In this document: positions 1 to 12,616 of the stretch, in pieces
Layout of the letters: each line of letters opens with the position of its first letter
How positions within the stretch are numbered: the stretch's first letter is position 1
From: Salmonella enterica subsp. enterica serovar Choleraesuis
GTDB taxonomy: Bacteria; Pseudomonadota; Gammaproteobacteria; Enterobacterales; Enterobacteriaceae
Direction of reading: 5' to 3'
Assembly (NCBI GenBank): GCA_022846635.1
Contig: AP025685.1
Coordinates: 3,472,001-3,536,000 of the forward strand
Length of the DNA stretch: 64,000 nt
Position numbers and translations under genes: made by a program
Notes under the pieces: generated by a model
Databases searched by the model: none
Seen by the model: the letters and a program-made list of their open reading frames with translations, nothing else
What the model was told of the DNA's origin: nothing

Positions 1-82
1 CTGGAAGCGTATGACGTTCGGTATTACCAATAGATAGCGACCCGGAAACTTTCTCCAGAACCTCAGTAACCCGGCTTATCAT
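1..82 (-). CDS. ftsL: Cell division protein FtsL, N-terminal fragment (runs off window)
   Basis: Only the first 27 codons are in the window, reading [14 protein letters not shown] and on toward ERHTLP. This matches the cytoplasmic N-terminus of enterobacterial FtsL, a small bitopic divisome protein that works with FtsB and FtsQ. The start codon overlaps the rsmH stop as ATGA, the arrangement expected in the division-cell-wall cluster and a sign of translational coupling. The transmembrane segment and periplasmic coiled coil lie outside the window, so identification rests on the N-terminus and gene order. Confidence 0.85.
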   Translation of the reverse strand, partial: MISRVTEVLEKVSGSLSIGNTERHTLP

Positions 83-1020
83 GCCGATGTCCTCTCGGCG
101 ATACGCAGTACAGAGCTACGGGCGCGAGGGTTTTCAGACACCTCCAGCTCGCCCGGCATCATTTTTCCCAGTGCTTTTAGCTGGCGACCACCTAAGGCAT
201 TAAGCTGCGTTTCGGTCATTGGGATCCCAGCCGGCACCTGAGGGCCACGGCTATATTCGCGCATAAAGCGCTTAACCAGCCGGTCTTCTAACGAGTGGAA
301 ACTGATGACCGAAAGACGACCGCCAGGTGCTAATGCATCCAGCGATCCTTTAAGCGCCAGCTCAATTTCTTCTAATTCACTATTCACCCAAATGCGTACC
401 GCCTGGAAAGTACGGGTCGCCGGATGTTTAAATTTGTCTTTCACCGGCGTTGCGGCTGCAACCACCTCGGCAAGCTCTTTCGTACGGGTCATTGGCTGCT
501 CGCGATTGCGCTCTACAATCGCTCTGGCGATACGCTTGGAGAACCGCTCCTCACCGTAAGTTTTGATAACCCACGCGATATCAGCTTCTTCAGCACTCAT
601 TAGCCATTCAGCAGCAGACTGACCGCGAGTAGGGTCCATACGCATATCCAGCGGCCCGTCTCGCATAAACGAGAAGCCACGTTCTGGATCGTCAAGCTGA
701 GGAGATGAGACACCGAGATCGAGCAGGATGCCGTTAATTTTCCCGGTAAGCTGGCGCGCTTCGGCATACTCACCAAGCGCAGAGAAAGGCCCATGAATGA
801 TGGAAAAGCGCGGATCGTCGATGGTTTTTGCCACCTCAACGGCCTGCGGGTCCCGGTCAATGGCATACAGACGCCCTTCCGGCCCCAGAAGGGACAGAAT
901 CAGCCGGGAATGACCACCGCGACCAAAGGTACCGTCGATATAAATGCCGTCTGGCTGGATATTCAGCCCGTTGACCGCCTCATCAAGCAGTACTGTTTTA
1001 TGTTTATAATTTTCCATCAT
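79..1020 (-). CDS. rsmH: 16S rRNA m4C1402 methyltransferase RsmH (MraW)
   Basis: 313 residues, the same length as the E. coli protein and closely matching it throughout. RsmH N4-methylates C1402 of 16S rRNA in the 30S P site using SAM. The SAM-binding glycine motif [10 protein letters not shown] lies at about residues 29-38. [12 protein letters not shown] is near residue 100, and the ISFHSLEDR segment near 243-251 is typical of the family. It lies directly downstream of mraZ and overlaps ftsL by 4 nt, as the second gene of the mra/dcw operon. Confidence 0.98.
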   Translation of the reverse strand: MMENYKHKTVLLDEAVNGLNIQPDGIYIDGTFGRGGHSRLILSLLGPEGRLYAIDRDPQAVEVAKTIDDPRFSIIHGPFSALGEYAEARQLTGKINGILLDLGVSSPQLDDPERGFSFMRDGPLDMRMDPTRGQSAAEWLMSAEEADIAWVIKTYGEERFSKRIARAIVERNREQPMTRTKELAEVVAAATPVKDKFKHPATRTFQAVRIWVNSELEEIELALKGSLDALAPGGRLSVISFHSLEDRLVKRFMREYSRGPQVPAGIPMTETQLNALGGRQLKALGKMMPGELEVSENPRARSSVLRIAERTSA

Positions 1021-1023
1021 TAT

Positions 1024-1482
1024 TTATAGTGACAAGTCCTGCAGTCGTTCCGACAAACCTTGTTGTGAAGACTGCTCTGCGTCAATATCCTCCGTGACCT
1101 GTCGATGCCAGGTCGTTTCATCCCACAGCTCAAATTTGTTGAGCTGCCCGACCAGCATCACTTCTTTTTTAAGCCCTGCATGTTGGCGCAAAACTGGCGC
1201 CAGCAACAAACGGCCAGCGCTATCCATCTGACACTCACTCGCATGCCCCAGTAGCAGACGCTGCACGCGCCGCTCTGCGGGATTCATACTGGAAAGTGCA
1301 GATAGCTTTTGTTCAATAACTTCCCACTCTGGCAGGGTATAAAGCAGCAAGCAGGGGTGATGGATGTCAATGGTGCAAACCATTTGACCGCCAGCAGACT
1401 CGATCAGTTTTTCCCGATAACGGGTAGGCACAGAAAGCCGCCCTTTACTGTCGAGATTGACTAACGTTGCGCCACGGAACAT
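1024..1482 (-). CDS. mraZ: Transcriptional regulator MraZ
   Basis: The start is the internal ATG that begins [15 protein letters not shown], giving 152 residues as in E. coli. The open frame extends upstream but has no better start, and a GAGG motif sits a few bases before this ATG. There are two tandem AbrB/SpoVT-type half-domains, each with a DxxGR motif: [11 protein letters not shown] near residue 10 and [11 protein letters not shown] near residue 88. MraZ is known to bind repeats in its own promoter and repress the division-cell-wall operon. It leads the mraZ-rsmH-ftsL run with a 3-nt gap to rsmH. Confidence 0.97.
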   Translation of the reverse strand: MFRGATLVNLDSKGRLSVPTRYREKLIESAGGQMVCTIDIHHPCLLLYTLPEWEVIEQKLSALSSMNPAERRVQRLLLGHASECQMDSAGRLLLAPVLRQHAGLKKEVMLVGQLNKFELWDETTWHRQVTEDIDAEQSSQQGLSERLQDLSL

Positions 1483-1509
1483 GTCAGCCTCACCCTCTCG
1501 TGGTGTTTT

Positions 1510-1571
1510 CACCACTTTATCCCACAAATTCCCACTAAAAGAGTTTACGGAGCAGAGGAAAACCTTGTCAA
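1510..1571 (-). promoter_or_regulatory. mra promoter with MraZ-box repeats
   Basis: On the minus strand a TTGACA -35 (1566-1571) and TAAACT -10 (1542-1547) are separated by 18 bp. Just downstream lie repeats of the MraZ operator type: GTGGGA at 1530-1535 and 1520-1525, and a degenerate GTGGTG at 1510-1515. The layout matches the E. coli Pmra promoter, where MraZ binds three GTGGG-type repeats for autorepression. The third box departs from the consensus. Confidence 0.85.
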
Positions 1572-2226
1572 GCCAGCATCGGCTCGGACGGGAATAAATA
1601 TCCCATTCCAATAAGCCTTATTTGGCTGGATAAGATCTTTAACTCAGGCGAGGCAAAAATTAACGCTATGAATATTTGCAAGAAAAATGACTAACAGACA
1701 TACAATCGTTAAAAAAGACTGGAGATGGCGCTCAGCTCATCACGTGCTCAGTTTGCGACGCGGGCTGCATTTTAAGCCAATTCTCACAAGGAGAACAGCC
1801 CCGCGGTGCGCGGCTCTGCGCGGCTCGCTCGTTGGATGGCTCTTAATTTGAATTAATGCCTGGTTTGCAGACAAAGAATTGATGGTTGTAACAAAGTAAT
1901 ACTAAGTAAAGAAAGTTATTGAAATACTAAAACAAGAAAATTCTCATCCTAACGACATAAAAATAACCAAACCGATTCAAGGTATTGAAGGTGACATTTA
2001 ATTAAATGATTTGCTACTCAACTGTTGATAATCACCAATATAAATTTCTTTTTGCTCTAAAAATTATCCACACTATTTGTTTTTAAAATTCTTTTTAGCC
2101 CTACTGATAACAGCTTTTTTAAAATGGTTTAAATGAAGAATTAATCTGCATTTTAGATGCAACAAAAACGAATAAATTTCAGGCGGGATAAGGCGGTACC
2201 TGACGCTCCAGGCACCGCTCAATCGC
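1572..2226. other. AT-rich cra-mraZ intergenic region
   Basis: About 650 bp without a convincing gene. It is mostly AT-rich, with one G+C-rich patch near 1790-1835 that holds two perfect tandem copies of TGCGCGGCTC (1807-1826). An imperfect hairpin just after the cra stop (about 2193-2217) could help end cra transcription, but it has no clear T-run. Very short start-to-stop frames are present and none has a good ribosome-binding site. Confidence 0.5.
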
Positions 2227-3228
2227 TTAGCGGCTCAGATTGCCACGGCGATAAAGATTACGGCGAATACGCGTTAAACCAGGCTTCGGTTTACGCGGCT
2301 CATCCAGACTGCCAAGCACCAATTCCAGCACGCGCTCGGCGACATCCCGATGGCGCTGGGCCACGGCTAATACCGGACATTGCAGGAAATCCAGCAGTTC
2401 ATGATCCCCGAAGGTCGCGATAGCCAGTTCCGAAGGCAGCTGCCCATGGCGACGCAAAGCCACATCCATTACCCCCTGCAACAAAGCAAATGAGGTTGTG
2501 AACAGCGCCTGCGGCATTGGGTTGGTATCCAGCCAGCGATCAAAGCACTGAGCGGCGTTTTCACGCTCATAGCTATCGGCATACAGGTAATTTACCTGAC
2601 GGCTGTCATCAGCCCAGCCTTTACGGAATCCTTGCTCACGCAGGAAGCTGACCGAAAGCTCAGGCAGTGCGCCTAAAAACAGCACCTGCTCACCAGGGAA
2701 TTTACGCAGCTCAGCCGCAAGCATTTCCGCATCTTCTTCATCCGACCCCACGACACTGACAAAGTGTTCCTTATCCAGCGCACGGTCTAATGCAATGATT
2801 GGAAAGGTACCATTCGCCCAGCGCTGATAAAACGGATGCTCGGGAGGAAGAGAAGTGGAAACGATAATGGCATCAACCTGGCGTTGCAGCAGATGCTCAA
2901 CACAACGCATCTCATTGTCCGGCTGATCTTCAGAGCAGGCAATCAGCAGCTGGTAGCCGCGCTGACGCGCCTGACGTTCAAGGTAATTTGCAATTCGGGT
3001 ATAGCTGGTGTTTTCAAGGTCCGGAATAACCAGCCCTATGGAGCGAGTCCGTCCGGCCCGCAGCCCTGCGGCAACCGCATTTGGGTGGTAATTATACTGG
3101 CGAACTACCGCCATTACTTTTTCAACCGTTTTATCGCTAACCCGATACTGCCTGGCTTTGCCATTGATAACGTAGCTCGCCGTGGTGCGCGAAACGCCTG
3201 CAAGTCGCGCAATTTCATCCAGTTTCAC
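2227..3228 (-). CDS. cra: Catabolite repressor/activator Cra (FruR)
   Basis: 333 residues, LacI/GalR family. The N-terminal helix-turn-helix is [20 protein letters not shown] (1-20), followed by the hinge and a periplasmic-binding-protein-like effector domain. The sequence is nearly colinear with E. coli Cra (334 residues). Cra senses fructose-1-phosphate and fructose-1,6-bisphosphate and controls glycolytic versus gluconeogenic flux. It lies between ilvIH and mraZ on the same strand as in E. coli, separated from ilvH by a terminator, so it is probably transcribed from its own promoter. Confidence 0.97.
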   Translation of the reverse strand: MKLDEIARLAGVSRTTASYVINGKARQYRVSDKTVEKVMAVVRQYNYHPNAVAAGLRAGRTRSIGLVIPDLENTSYTRIANYLERQARQRGYQLLIACSEDQPDNEMRCVEHLLQRQVDAIIVSTSLPPEHPFYQRWANGTFPIIALDRALDKEHFVSVVGSDEEDAEMLAAELRKFPGEQVLFLGALPELSVSFLREQGFRKGWADDSRQVNYLYADSYERENAAQCFDRWLDTNPMPQALFTTSFALLQGVMDVALRRHGQLPSELAIATFGDHELLDFLQCPVLAVAQRHRDVAERVLELVLGSLDEPRKPKPGLTRIRRNLYRRGNLSR

Positions 3229-3351
3229 TGTTTCCCCTTAATCGACTCTACTCCATCGTTTCAGATATCGTGTTGATAAACGATGACAATATCTAAACGC
3301 AGAATATACACACGGGCAACTGCTTTTACCGGGAGCTAACCGCATATTCGT

Positions 3352-3378
3352 AAAAAAACCCGGCTAATAAACCGGGTT
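3352..3378 (-). terminator. Rho-independent terminator of ilvIH
   Basis: Read on the minus strand, AACCCGG (8-nt loop) CCGGGTT is followed by a run of T residues. It lies 18 bp past the ilvH stop and separates ilvIH from cra. Confidence 0.85.
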
Positions 3379-3395
3379 CCTTATTTGCACTGCGC

Positions 3396-3887
3396 TTAGC
3401 GCATGATTTTCTCACCGCGGGCCAGGCCGACAACGCCTGAACGGGCAACCTCGACAATTTTGGCCACATCGCGAATGGCGGTTAAGAAAGCATCAAGCTT
3501 ATCGCTGGCTCCTGCCATCTGCACCGTATAGTAGCTCGGCGTCACGTCGATAATCTGGCCACGGAAAATCTCGGCACACCGTTTGACCTCTTCGCGACCA
3601 TAACCACTGGCCTGCACTTTAACCAACATTATTTCGCGCTGTACGTGCGGCCCTTGAGCCAGTTCGCTCACCCGCAGCACATCCACCAGTTTATGAAGCT
3701 GCTTTTCTATCTGCTCCAGTACCTTCTCATCACCCACTGTCTGAATTGTCATTCGCGACAAGGTCGGGTCTTCGGTAGGCGCCACCGTCAGGCTTTCGAT
3801 GTTGTAGCCGCGCTGGGAGAACAGTCCAATAACCCTGGACAGCGCTCCGGATTCATTCTCAATCAATACAGATAATATCCGGCGCAT
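3396..3887 (-). CDS. ilvH: Acetolactate synthase III, regulatory subunit IlvH
   Basis: The chosen start gives [14 protein letters not shown] and 163 residues, the E. coli length; the open frame starts 10 codons earlier, inside ilvI. There is an N-terminal ACT domain (about 1-75) and a C-terminal IlvN/H domain. Asn11, Gly14 and Asn29, associated with valine feedback binding in this isozyme, are all present, so the enzyme should be valine sensitive. IlvH activates the catalytic subunit IlvI and confers valine inhibition. Only 2 nt separate the ilvI stop from this start, so translation is likely coupled. Confidence 0.97.
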   Translation of the reverse strand: MRRILSVLIENESGALSRVIGLFSQRGYNIESLTVAPTEDPTLSRMTIQTVGDEKVLEQIEKQLHKLVDVLRVSELAQGPHVQREIMLVKVQASGYGREEVKRCAEIFRGQIIDVTPSYYTVQMAGASDKLDAFLTAIRDVAKIVEVARSGVVGLARGEKIMR

Positions 3888-3889
3888 AA

Positions 3890-5617
3890 TTAAGTCCTCT
3901 CCGTTTTGCTTAACCACATTTCGTCCATGCCACCGCCGCGAACGTGCATAGGGTAGACGTGCTCTCCGCCATCAACCGTTACATCTACGAAGACCAGGCG
4001 CCCGGCAGCCACCTGTTCCAGCGCTTCCGCCAGTTTACTATCCAGCTCATCCGGATGATTAATGGCAATCCCTACGTGACCATAAGCTTCGGCAAGCCGG
4101 ACAAAATCAGGCAGAGACTCCATATAAGACTGTGAATGGCGGCCGGAATAGATCATATCCTGCCACTGCTTGACCATGCCCAGATAGCGGTTGTTGAGAT
4201 TCAGCACCAGTACCGGCAAACCGTACTGCAATGCAGTGGACAGCTCCTGAATATTCATCTGGATACTGCCATCGCCCGTCACGCAGACTACCGTTTCGTC
4301 GGGTAGGGCCAGCTTCACGCCCAGCGCCGCAGGCAGACCAAAGCCCATGGTGCCCAGCCCGCCAGAGTTAATCCAGCGACGTGGTTTATCGAAGCCATAA
4401 TGCAATGCGGCAAACATCTGATGTTGACCAACATCAGATGTAACGTAAGCATCGCCATGGGTTAAACGGTGCAAAGCCCGAATAACGGCCTGGGGCTTGA
4501 TAGTTTTTCCCGAGTCGTCATAGCTCAGGCAGTTGCGCCCCCGCCATTGTTCTATCTGCTGCCACCAGTCGCGAATCTCATCTGGTGATACCGCCGCCAG
4601 CACTTCCTGAGACAGGATTTCCAGCATCTGCCGCAGCACCTGCTCCGCATCACCTACGATAGGAATATCCGCCGAAACGGTTTTAGAGATAGAAGCCGGG
4701 TCGATATCGATGTGAAGTACGGTGGCATGAGGACAATACTTTTCCAGATTGTTGGTCGTACGGTCATCAAAACGCACGCCGACGGCAAAAATCACATCAG
4801 CATTATGCATCGTCATATTTGCTTCATAGGTACCGTGCATACCCAGCATGCCCAGCGCCTGGCTGTGCGAAGCCGGAAATGCCCCCAGTCCCATCAGCGA
4901 GCTGGTAACCGGCAAATTCAGCTTTGTAGCCAGCTCAAACAACGGCTCGCAGGCATTAGCGCTGATAGCTCCGCCCCCCACATACATGACTGGTTTTTTC
5001 GCCGTAAGGAGACACTGTAAGGCTCGGCGAATTTGCCCTTTGTGTCCCTGGGTTGTTGGGTTGTAAGAACGCAGAGAGACGCTCTCCGGCCAGGCATAAG
5101 GAAACTTGCGGGCCGGGTTAAGAATATCTTTAGGTAAATCGACCACCACCGGGCCAGGACGACCGCTGGATGCCAGCCAGAACGCCTTTTTCAATACACC
5201 GGGAATATCTTCAGCCTGTTTCACTAAAAAGCTGTGTTTGACGACCGGGCGGGAGATACCCACCATGTCACACTCCTGGAACGCATCAAAACCGATGAGT
5301 GAAGAGGCTACCTGGCCCGACAGGACAACCATAGGTATCGAGTCCATATAAGCGGTAGCGATACCGGTAATCGCATTAGTAGCACCCGGCCCGGATGTCA
5401 CTAGCACTACGCCTACTTCACCCGTTGCCCGGGCTAGCCCGTCGGCCATATGCACGGCAGCCTGCTCGTGGCGTACCAATACGTGATCGATACCGCCCAG
5501 CGTGTGTAGCGCGTCATAAATGTCGAGAACCGCGCCCCCTGGGTAACCAAATATTTGCTTCACGCCCTGATCGACAAGCGATCGGACCACCATCTCGGCT
5601 CCTGACAACATCTCCAT
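3890..5617 (-). CDS. ilvI: Acetolactate synthase III, catalytic subunit IlvI
   Basis: 575 residues (574 in E. coli), a ThDP-dependent enzyme. It condenses two pyruvates to acetolactate, or pyruvate and 2-oxobutyrate to acetohydroxybutyrate, in branched-chain amino acid synthesis. The catalytic glutamate is Glu51 in the RHEQAA motif. FAD/ThDP family motifs GYPGGAVLD (24-32) and the C-terminal [11 protein letters not shown]hDP-binding block are intact. The start follows a strong GGAGG. It forms the ilvIH operon, which in E. coli is activated by Lrp from far upstream. Confidence 0.98.
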   Translation of the reverse strand: MEMLSGAEMVVRSLVDQGVKQIFGYPGGAVLDIYDALHTLGGIDHVLVRHEQAAVHMADGLARATGEVGVVLVTSGPGATNAITGIATAYMDSIPMVVLSGQVASSLIGFDAFQECDMVGISRPVVKHSFLVKQAEDIPGVLKKAFWLASSGRPGPVVVDLPKDILNPARKFPYAWPESVSLRSYNPTTQGHKGQIRRALQCLLTAKKPVMYVGGGAISANACEPLFELATKLNLPVTSSLMGLGAFPASHSQALGMLGMHGTYEANMTMHNADVIFAVGVRFDDRTTNNLEKYCPHATVLHIDIDPASISKTVSADIPIVGDAEQVLRQMLEILSQEVLAAVSPDEIRDWWQQIEQWRGRNCLSYDDSGKTIKPQAVIRALHRLTHGDAYVTSDVGQHQMFAALHYGFDKPRRWINSGGLGTMGFGLPAALGVKLALPDETVVCVTGDGSIQMNIQELSTALQYGLPVLVLNLNNRYLGMVKQWQDMIYSGRHSQSYMESLPDFVRLAEAYGHVGIAINHPDELDSKLAEALEQVAAGRLVFVDVTVDGGEHVYPMHVRGGGMDEMWLSKTERT

Positions 5618-5948
5618 GAATTGCCTCCAGGCTCATTGCGGCTAAAGACTACAGGCGCGGGAATTCATTTCCTCAGCGCCGTGGGTACGGGGGGTATCCC
5701 CAATGTTTATAATTTGTATTCTCGCATTAACATAACTGTTGCATCTCAACCAGGCAACGCTCAATCCGAGCGCTGGCAAGCCCCAGGAAAAAGAGCGCAC
5801 TAAAAAGAGAAGGGAATACCGCAAGAGATAAGGGATATATACCAGGAGCTGGTTAAAAATGTCATCAACTGCATATGCAACAGCAATTAATGACATTCTT
5901 GCCCATTTAAAAAACGGCTACTGCCGGAAACAGTAGTCACTATAAAGG
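5618..5948. other. ilvIH promoter region and leuO 3' flank
   Basis: About 330 bp between ilvI and leuO, both on the minus strand. It holds the leuO terminator at its right end and AT-rich stretches, as expected of the Lrp-responsive ilvIH upstream region. An 84-codon minus-strand frame (5642-5896) has no recognisable family and was not called. Individual Lrp sites cannot be assigned by eye. Confidence 0.5.
5908..5942 (-). terminator. Rho-independent terminator of leuO
   Basis: Reading minus, ACTACTG (7-nt loop) CAGTAGC is followed by GTTTTTTAAA. It begins just past the leuO stop codon at 5949. Confidence 0.8.
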
Positions 5949-6890
5949 TTAATGGCACAAATCGCTGAGCAATGCCTGCATCCACTGATGTCCCTTATCC
6001 CGATTCGACATGTTATTCCATGATAAATAACGAATACGCTTATTGAGATAAAGCGGAAGCGGAAGAACCGCCAGCTTCAGATTATCGCTCACTCTTTCCG
6101 CCAGCCAGCGCGGCGCAATAGCAACCATGTGAGTCTGGGCAACAACATTTATCACACTGGTCAAAGCCATACCTTGATAAGCAATAGCCGATTGTTTTTC
6201 CGGCGTGTCATACCACGGTTCGCTAAATGAAGAGGCATTTCCCAGTGAAACCACTGCATGCTGCTCCTGATAAATAGCGCTTTCAGAAGTCAGCAGAGAT
6301 AAGCGAGGGTGCTGGTTGCTGGCAACTAATACCATTTCGTCCTGGAATAAAGCCACGCAAGTTAATGCCTGACGATGCAGCTCATCATAGCCGATAGCAA
6401 AATCCGTTTGCTGACAACGCAACTGATGCTCGGTGTTCTGATATAGCGATGATTTAAAAGATAAATGAATATTTGGGGCAACGGCCTTAACACGATTATA
6501 AATTTGCGACGTTAGCAGAGTATCTAACGGGCTATAAACACAGATATGAAATTCTCGCTCGCTGAAAGTAGGATCAAATTCCTCCCCCGGCAGTTCGCTC
6601 TGAATAAGCTGTAAGGCTTGCCGCACAGAATCAAACAACTGATAGGCCCTGCTGGTTGGTTGAATTCCACGACCAGCGCGAACAAATAGCTCATCCTGAA
6701 ACATAGTTTTAAGCCGTGAGACCGCATTACTAACAGCTGGTTGGGACATGCCCAGCATATGTGCGGCGCGGGTTATATTTTTCACCTGCATTACAGCATC
6801 AAAAACCGTTAATAAATTAAGATCAACGGTACGAAGCTGCGGCTTCACTCCCTTTTCAGACAAAGTACACTCGTCAACATTCTCATCCAT
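5949..6890 (-). CDS. leuO: LysR-type regulator LeuO
   Basis: The start at 6890 gives 313 residues and an N-terminus the same length as E. coli LeuO (314). It has a GGAG 7 nt upstream, whereas the longer frame starting at 6944 does not align with the family. The LysR helix-turn-helix (about 24-80) contains [20 protein letters not shown]. The C-terminal co-inducer domain follows. LeuO counters H-NS silencing and controls many stress and virulence loci. It sits between ilvIH and leuABCD, the conserved context in which the neighbouring promoters influence each other. Confidence 0.95.
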   Translation of the reverse strand: MDENVDECTLSEKGVKPQLRTVDLNLLTVFDAVMQVKNITRAAHMLGMSQPAVSNAVSRLKTMFQDELFVRAGRGIQPTSRAYQLFDSVRQALQLIQSELPGEEFDPTFSEREFHICVYSPLDTLLTSQIYNRVKAVAPNIHLSFKSSLYQNTEHQLRCQQTDFAIGYDELHRQALTCVALFQDEMVLVASNQHPRLSLLTSESAIYQEQHAVVSLGNASSFSEPWYDTPEKQSAIAYQGMALTSVINVVAQTHMVAIAPRWLAERVSDNLKLAVLPLPLYLNKRIRYLSWNNMSNRDKGHQWMQALLSDLCH

Positions 6891-7321
6891 AATAGCTCCG
6901 TGAGTTATTTTCCATTCACCCATTAAGGAAAATTTATTTATCACGACGAGTCACTAAATAAAATGTATCAAAGCTAAATTACGGCACTGATGATTAACTT
7001 TCAGATATTTCATCGAGTAATTGGATGACTATTAACATTCAGAAACAAAGCACAATAAAATCCATTCAAAAAAACGCGCTCAATTCTCTAACTTATGTTT
7101 AAAGCCAGCTTAAAAAACAATCTGTTATCAGTCTCTCAAGCGAGAGTTTATAGTCAGAAAATTACATAGAATCATATTAGAAATAACGCAATTACCCCGG
7201 TTATAGCCTTTTGCGAAGTTAGCGGCATGTTGCAAACGATTATGTTGTGAAATGCCAATTAACTAGCAAATATAACCGATGACGATTCTGGCCTTTTATG
7301 CAGTTACACATCAATTTGATG
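6891..7321. other. AT-rich leuO-leu intergenic region
   Basis: About 430 bp of strongly AT-rich DNA between divergent leuO and the leu operon. In E. coli and Salmonella this interval contains an H-NS-bound silencer and the leuO promoter. The base composition is consistent with that, but no single site can be assigned by eye. No gene is seen. Confidence 0.55.
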
Positions 7322-7350
7322 TTGACAGCCAGAACGCTATCAAGTACCAC
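7322..7350 (+). promoter_or_regulatory. leu operon promoter
   Basis: A perfect TTGACA -35 (7322-7327) and a TACCAC -10 (7345-7350) are separated by 17 bp. They are placed like the E. coli leu promoter, with leuL starting about 40 bp downstream. Confidence 0.75.
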
Positions 7351-7388
7351 TAAATACATCAGCAAATTTTGACGAGGTTATCATCGTG

Positions 7389-7466
7389 ATGTTTTCCACT
7401 TTTCGCCTACTCGGTCTACTACTTCTCGCATCTCATGTGCGCGGTAGGCTGGTGGGCGGAAAATAA
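7389..7466 (+). CDS. leuL: leu operon leader peptide LeuL
   Basis: 25 codons, MFSTFRLLGLLLLASHVRGR and on to a final Lys, too short for usual gene calling. An in-frame GTG immediately upstream is an alternative start. It contains a run of leucine codons: CTA CTC Gly CTA CTA CTT CTC. The CTA codon is rare in enterics and serves as the control codon, so ribosomes stall here when charged tRNA-Leu is scarce. It is followed by an intrinsic terminator before leuA. The arrangement matches the E. coli leader (28 codons with four consecutive CTA), though here only three of the leucine codons are CTA. Confidence 0.88.
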   Translation: MFSTFRLLGLLLLASHVRGRLVGGK

Positions 7467-7488
7467 CATAACGCTGACCTCCAGAAGA

Positions 7489-7514
7489 ACCCGCGCCACT
7501 GCGCGGGTTTTTTT
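7489..7514 (+). terminator. leu operon attenuator
   Basis: ACCCGCGC, a 4-nt CACT loop and GCGCGGGT are followed by seven T residues, between leuL and leuA. This is the terminator arm of the leucine attenuation system. Ribosome stalling on leuL is expected to favour an alternative antiterminator pairing upstream. Confidence 0.9.
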
Positions 7515-7558
7515 ATGCCCGCGGTTGATGGCACCAAAACAGGACAAGGATCCAAACC

Positions 7559-10223
<2,665 letters not shown>

Positions 10224-10225
10224 TC

Positions 10226-11626
10226 ATGGCTAAGACCTTATATCAGAAGTTATTTGATGCTCATGTGGTTTATGAAGCAGCCGAAGAAACGCCCCTGATT
10301 TATATCGACCGCCATCTGGTGCATGAAGTGACATCTCCTCAGGCTTTTGATGGGCTGCGCGCCCATCAGCGCCCGGTGCGCCAGCCGGGTAAAACATTTG
10401 CCACCATGGACCACAACGTTTCGACGCAGACCAAAGATATCAACGCCTGCGGCGATATGGCGCGGATTCAAATGCAGGAGCTGATGAAGAACTGCAAAGA
10501 GTTTGGCGTCGAGCTGTATGACCTGAACCATCCATACCAGGGTATCGTGCATGTCATGGGGCCAGAACAAGGTATTACCCTGCCGGGCATGACAATCGTC
10601 TGCGGTGACTCACACACCGCCACCCACGGAGCATTCGGCGCGCTGGCCTTTGGCATCGGAACTTCTGAGGTCGAACACGTGCTGGCAACCCAGACGCTGA
10701 AACAAGCGCGTGCGAAAACCATGAAAATCGAAGTAACCGGCGATGCGGCCCCGGGCATTACCGCCAAAGATATTGTGCTGGCTATTATCGGCCACACCGG
10801 TAGCGCTGGCGGTACAGGCTATGTCGTAGAGTTTTGCGGTCCGGCTATTGAAGCACTGAGCATGGAGGGTCGTATGACCCTGTGCAACATGGCCATCGAA
10901 ATGGGTGCCAAAGCAGGCCTGGTCGCTCCGGATGAAACGACTTTTAATTACGTAAAAGGCCGTAAACATGCGCCACAGGGCGCAGATTTTGACGCCGCCG
11001 TTGCCTGGTGGAAAACCCTGAAAACCGACCCGGGCGCGCAATTTGATCGGGTAGTTACCCTGGATGCTGCCACCATCGCTCCACAGGTAACCTGGGGCAC
11101 TAACCCAGGCCAGGTTATGTCGGTCAATGAAGCAATTCCCGATCCGGCATCGTTTAACGACCCGGTAGAGCGCGCTTCAGCAGAGAAAGCGCTGGCCTAC
11201 ATGGGCCTGCAACCCGGCGTACCCATGACTGAAGTTGCTATTGATAAAGTATTTATCGGCTCTTGCACCAACTCGCGTATTGAAGATTTGCGCGCCGCTG
11301 CGGCTATTGCTCAAGGCCGTAAAGTCGCCCCCGGCGTCCAGGCTTTAGTGGTACCCGGCTCCGGCCCGGTAAAAGCGCAGGCTGAAGCAGAAGGGCTGGA
11401 TAAAATATTTATCGAGGCTGGTTTTGAATGGCGTTTGCCCGGCTGCTCCATGTGCCTGGCGATGAACAACGATCGGCTGAATCCCGGTGAGCGTTGTGCT
11501 TCAACCAGTAACCGTAACTTTGAAGGCCGCCAGGGGCGCGGTGGACGCACTCACCTGGTTAGCCCGGCCATGGCCGCCGCAGCCGCCGTTACCGGCCGAT
11601 TTGCCGATATCCGTAGCATGAAATAA
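10226..11626 (+). CDS. leuC: 3-isopropylmalate dehydratase large subunit LeuC
   Basis: 466 residues, aconitase family. With LeuD it isomerises 2-isopropylmalate to 3-isopropylmalate using a [4Fe-4S] cluster. The three cluster ligands are the Cys of IGSCTNS (about residue 347) and the CxxC of GCSMC (about 407 and 410). Substrate-site blocks such as MDHNVST and [12 protein letters not shown] are intact. Spacing within the leuABCD operon is tight on both sides. Confidence 0.98.
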   Translation: MAKTLYQKLFDAHVVYEAAEETPLIYIDRHLVHEVTSPQAFDGLRAHQRPVRQPGKTFATMDHNVSTQTKDINACGDMARIQMQELMKNCKEFGVELYDLNHPYQGIVHVMGPEQGITLPGMTIVCGDSHTATHGAFGALAFGIGTSEVEHVLATQTLKQARAKTMKIEVTGDAAPGITAKDIVLAIIGHTGSAGGTGYVVEFCGPAIEALSMEGRMTLCNMAIEMGAKAGLVAPDETTFNYVKGRKHAPQGADFDAAVAWWKTLKTDPGAQFDRVVTLDAATIAPQVTWGTNPGQVMSVNEAIPDPASFNDPVERASAEKALAYMGLQPGVPMTEVAIDKVFIGSCTNSRIEDLRAAAAIAQGRKVAPGVQALVVPGSGPVKAQAEAEGLDKIFIEAGFEWRLPGCSMCLAMNNDRLNPGERCASTSNRNFEGRQGRGGRTHLVSPAMAAAAAVTGRFADIRSMK

Positions 11627-11637
11627 GGGAGCTTATT

Positions 11638-12243
11638 GTGGCAGAAAAATTTATTCGTCATACCGGTCGCGTTGCGCCGCTGGACGCTGCAAACGTCGAT
11701 ACTGACGCCATTATCCCTAAGCAGTTTTTGCAGAAGGTGACCCGCACCGGATTTGGCGCACATCTGTTTAACGACTGGCGCTTTCTGGATGACCAGGGCC
11801 AGGTACCAAACCCTGAATTCGTGCTCAACCGTCCCGAATTCAAAGGAGCCTCAATATTACTGGCCCGGGAAAACTTCGGCTGCGGCTCTTCGCGTGAACA
11901 CGCACCATGGGCACTGACCGACTACGGCTTTAAAGTGGTGATAGCCCCCAGCTTTGCCGATATTTTTTACGGCAATAGCTTTAATAACCAGCTGCTGCCG
12001 GTAACGCTGACAGAGCAACAGGTCGATTCTCTGTTCAAGTTAGTCGCCGCCGAGCCGGGCATCAGCTTTGATGTCGATTTAGAGAATATGCAGGTTTATG
12101 CCGGAGAGCAGCGCTACGCATTTACTCTCGATCCATTCCGCCGTCACTGCATGATGAACGGCCTGGATAGCATTGGTCTGACGCTGCAACACTCGGCCGC
12201 CATCGATAGCTATGAAGCCAGCCAACCGGCATTTATGCGCTAA
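11638..12243 (+). CDS. leuD: 3-isopropylmalate dehydratase small subunit LeuD
   Basis: 201 residues with a GTG start preceded by a GGGAG motif. This is the swivelling domain of isopropylmalate isomerase. The conserved [15 protein letters not shown] block (about 77-91) completes the active site with LeuC. It is the last gene of leuABCD. Downstream is the hairpin that also ends the converging SgrS RNA and may serve both transcripts. Confidence 0.97.
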   Translation: MAEKFIRHTGRVAPLDAANVDTDAIIPKQFLQKVTRTGFGAHLFNDWRFLDDQGQVPNPEFVLNRPEFKGASILLARENFGCGSSREHAPWALTDYGFKVVIAPSFADIFYGNSFNNQLLPVTLTEQQVDSLFKLVAAEPGISFDVDLENMQVYAGEQRYAFTLDPFRRHCMMNGLDSIGLTLQHSAAIDSYEASQPAFMR

Positions 12244-12276
12244 GCTGCTTCCATCCCCACGGCTGTAAATAAAGAA

Positions 12277-12303
12277 ACGCCAGCGGCAATCATGCCGCTG
12301 GCG
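12277..12303 (-). terminator. SgrS terminator (possibly shared with leuD)
   Basis: A perfect CGCCAGCGGC / GCCGCTGGCG stem with a short loop. The T-rich tail (GTTTCTTTATTT) is on the minus strand, so it primarily ends SgrS. On the plus strand, leading out of leuD, the tail is poor. Confidence 0.8.
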
Positions 12304-12350
12304 TTATGGTATGACCGATAGAATATCGTCCGCCACGAATACTCAGATAC

Positions 12351-12527
12351 TCATTTACACATAATGTCTGCGTCTTCAGCCTCCTGTGACTCCCCATCTT
12401 CCCACTGCATAAGTGTCTCCAGCATCTGGGTCTTCTGCTCGGGTGTTAACCAGCGCAACCACGGCTGGCAATCTTCGGTACTGGTAAAATAACTCAGCCA
12501 AAAATTCTTCGTTGTGGGTGTCATCAT
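12351..12527 (-). CDS. sgrT: SgrT, glucose-transport inhibitor peptide encoded in SgrS
   Basis: 58 residues. The core FWLSYFTSTED-WLRWLTPEQK-MLETLMQWED is clearly homologous to E. coli SgrT (43 residues, with YFTATAK, WLRWLS and MLEGLMQWDD). SgrT blocks glucose uptake through PtsG. The start has GGAGG 6-11 nt upstream, and an in-frame second ATG follows directly. The C-terminus is about 14 residues longer than in E. coli and acidic, ending DADIMCK. Its TGA stop falls inside the first of two GAGTAT copies that belong to the RNA's pairing region. Confidence 0.85.
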   Translation of the reverse strand: MMTPTTKNFWLSYFTSTEDCQPWLRWLTPEQKTQMLETLMQWEDGESQEAEDADIMCK

Positions 12528-12616
12528 GAGGACCTCCGGGCTTTCATCAATAGGGATTATTGCCGTAATATGAGGAAAGTTAAATTGATGAAAACGCCTC
12601 AAGGAGTTCCTCTTTT

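Larger units (their letters stand above)
12270..12548 (-). ncRNA. sgrS: SgrS dual-function small RNA
   Basis: It lies divergent from sgrR, exactly where E. coli SgrS is found. The 5' end resembles the E. coli RNA (GATGAAAGCCCGGAGG against GATGAAGCAAGGGGG). The RNA carries the SgrT frame, then a seed-like segment GAGTATTCGTGG (minus strand, about 12333-12344) close to the E. coli ptsG-pairing region. It ends in a GC-rich hairpin, GCCAGCGGC paired with GCCGCTGGC, followed by GTTTCTTT. SgrS represses ptsG and other mRNAs through Hfq during glucose-phosphate stress. The 5' and 3' ends are inferred by similarity, not mapped. Confidence 0.85.

Noticed and set aside
1731..1781. 16-codon plus-strand frame starting MALSSSRAQ
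   Set aside because: The GGAG lies directly against the ATG, leaving no usable spacing, and no link to a downstream gene on that strand.
5642..5896. 84-codon minus-strand frame between ilvI and leuO
   Set aside because: No family resemblance, and it occupies the known ilvIH regulatory region; probably chance.
12527..12602. Longer 83-residue version of SgrT
   Set aside because: The upstream part has no homology to SgrT, and the SgrS 5' end is placed at about 12548, so the ATG at 12527 is preferred.
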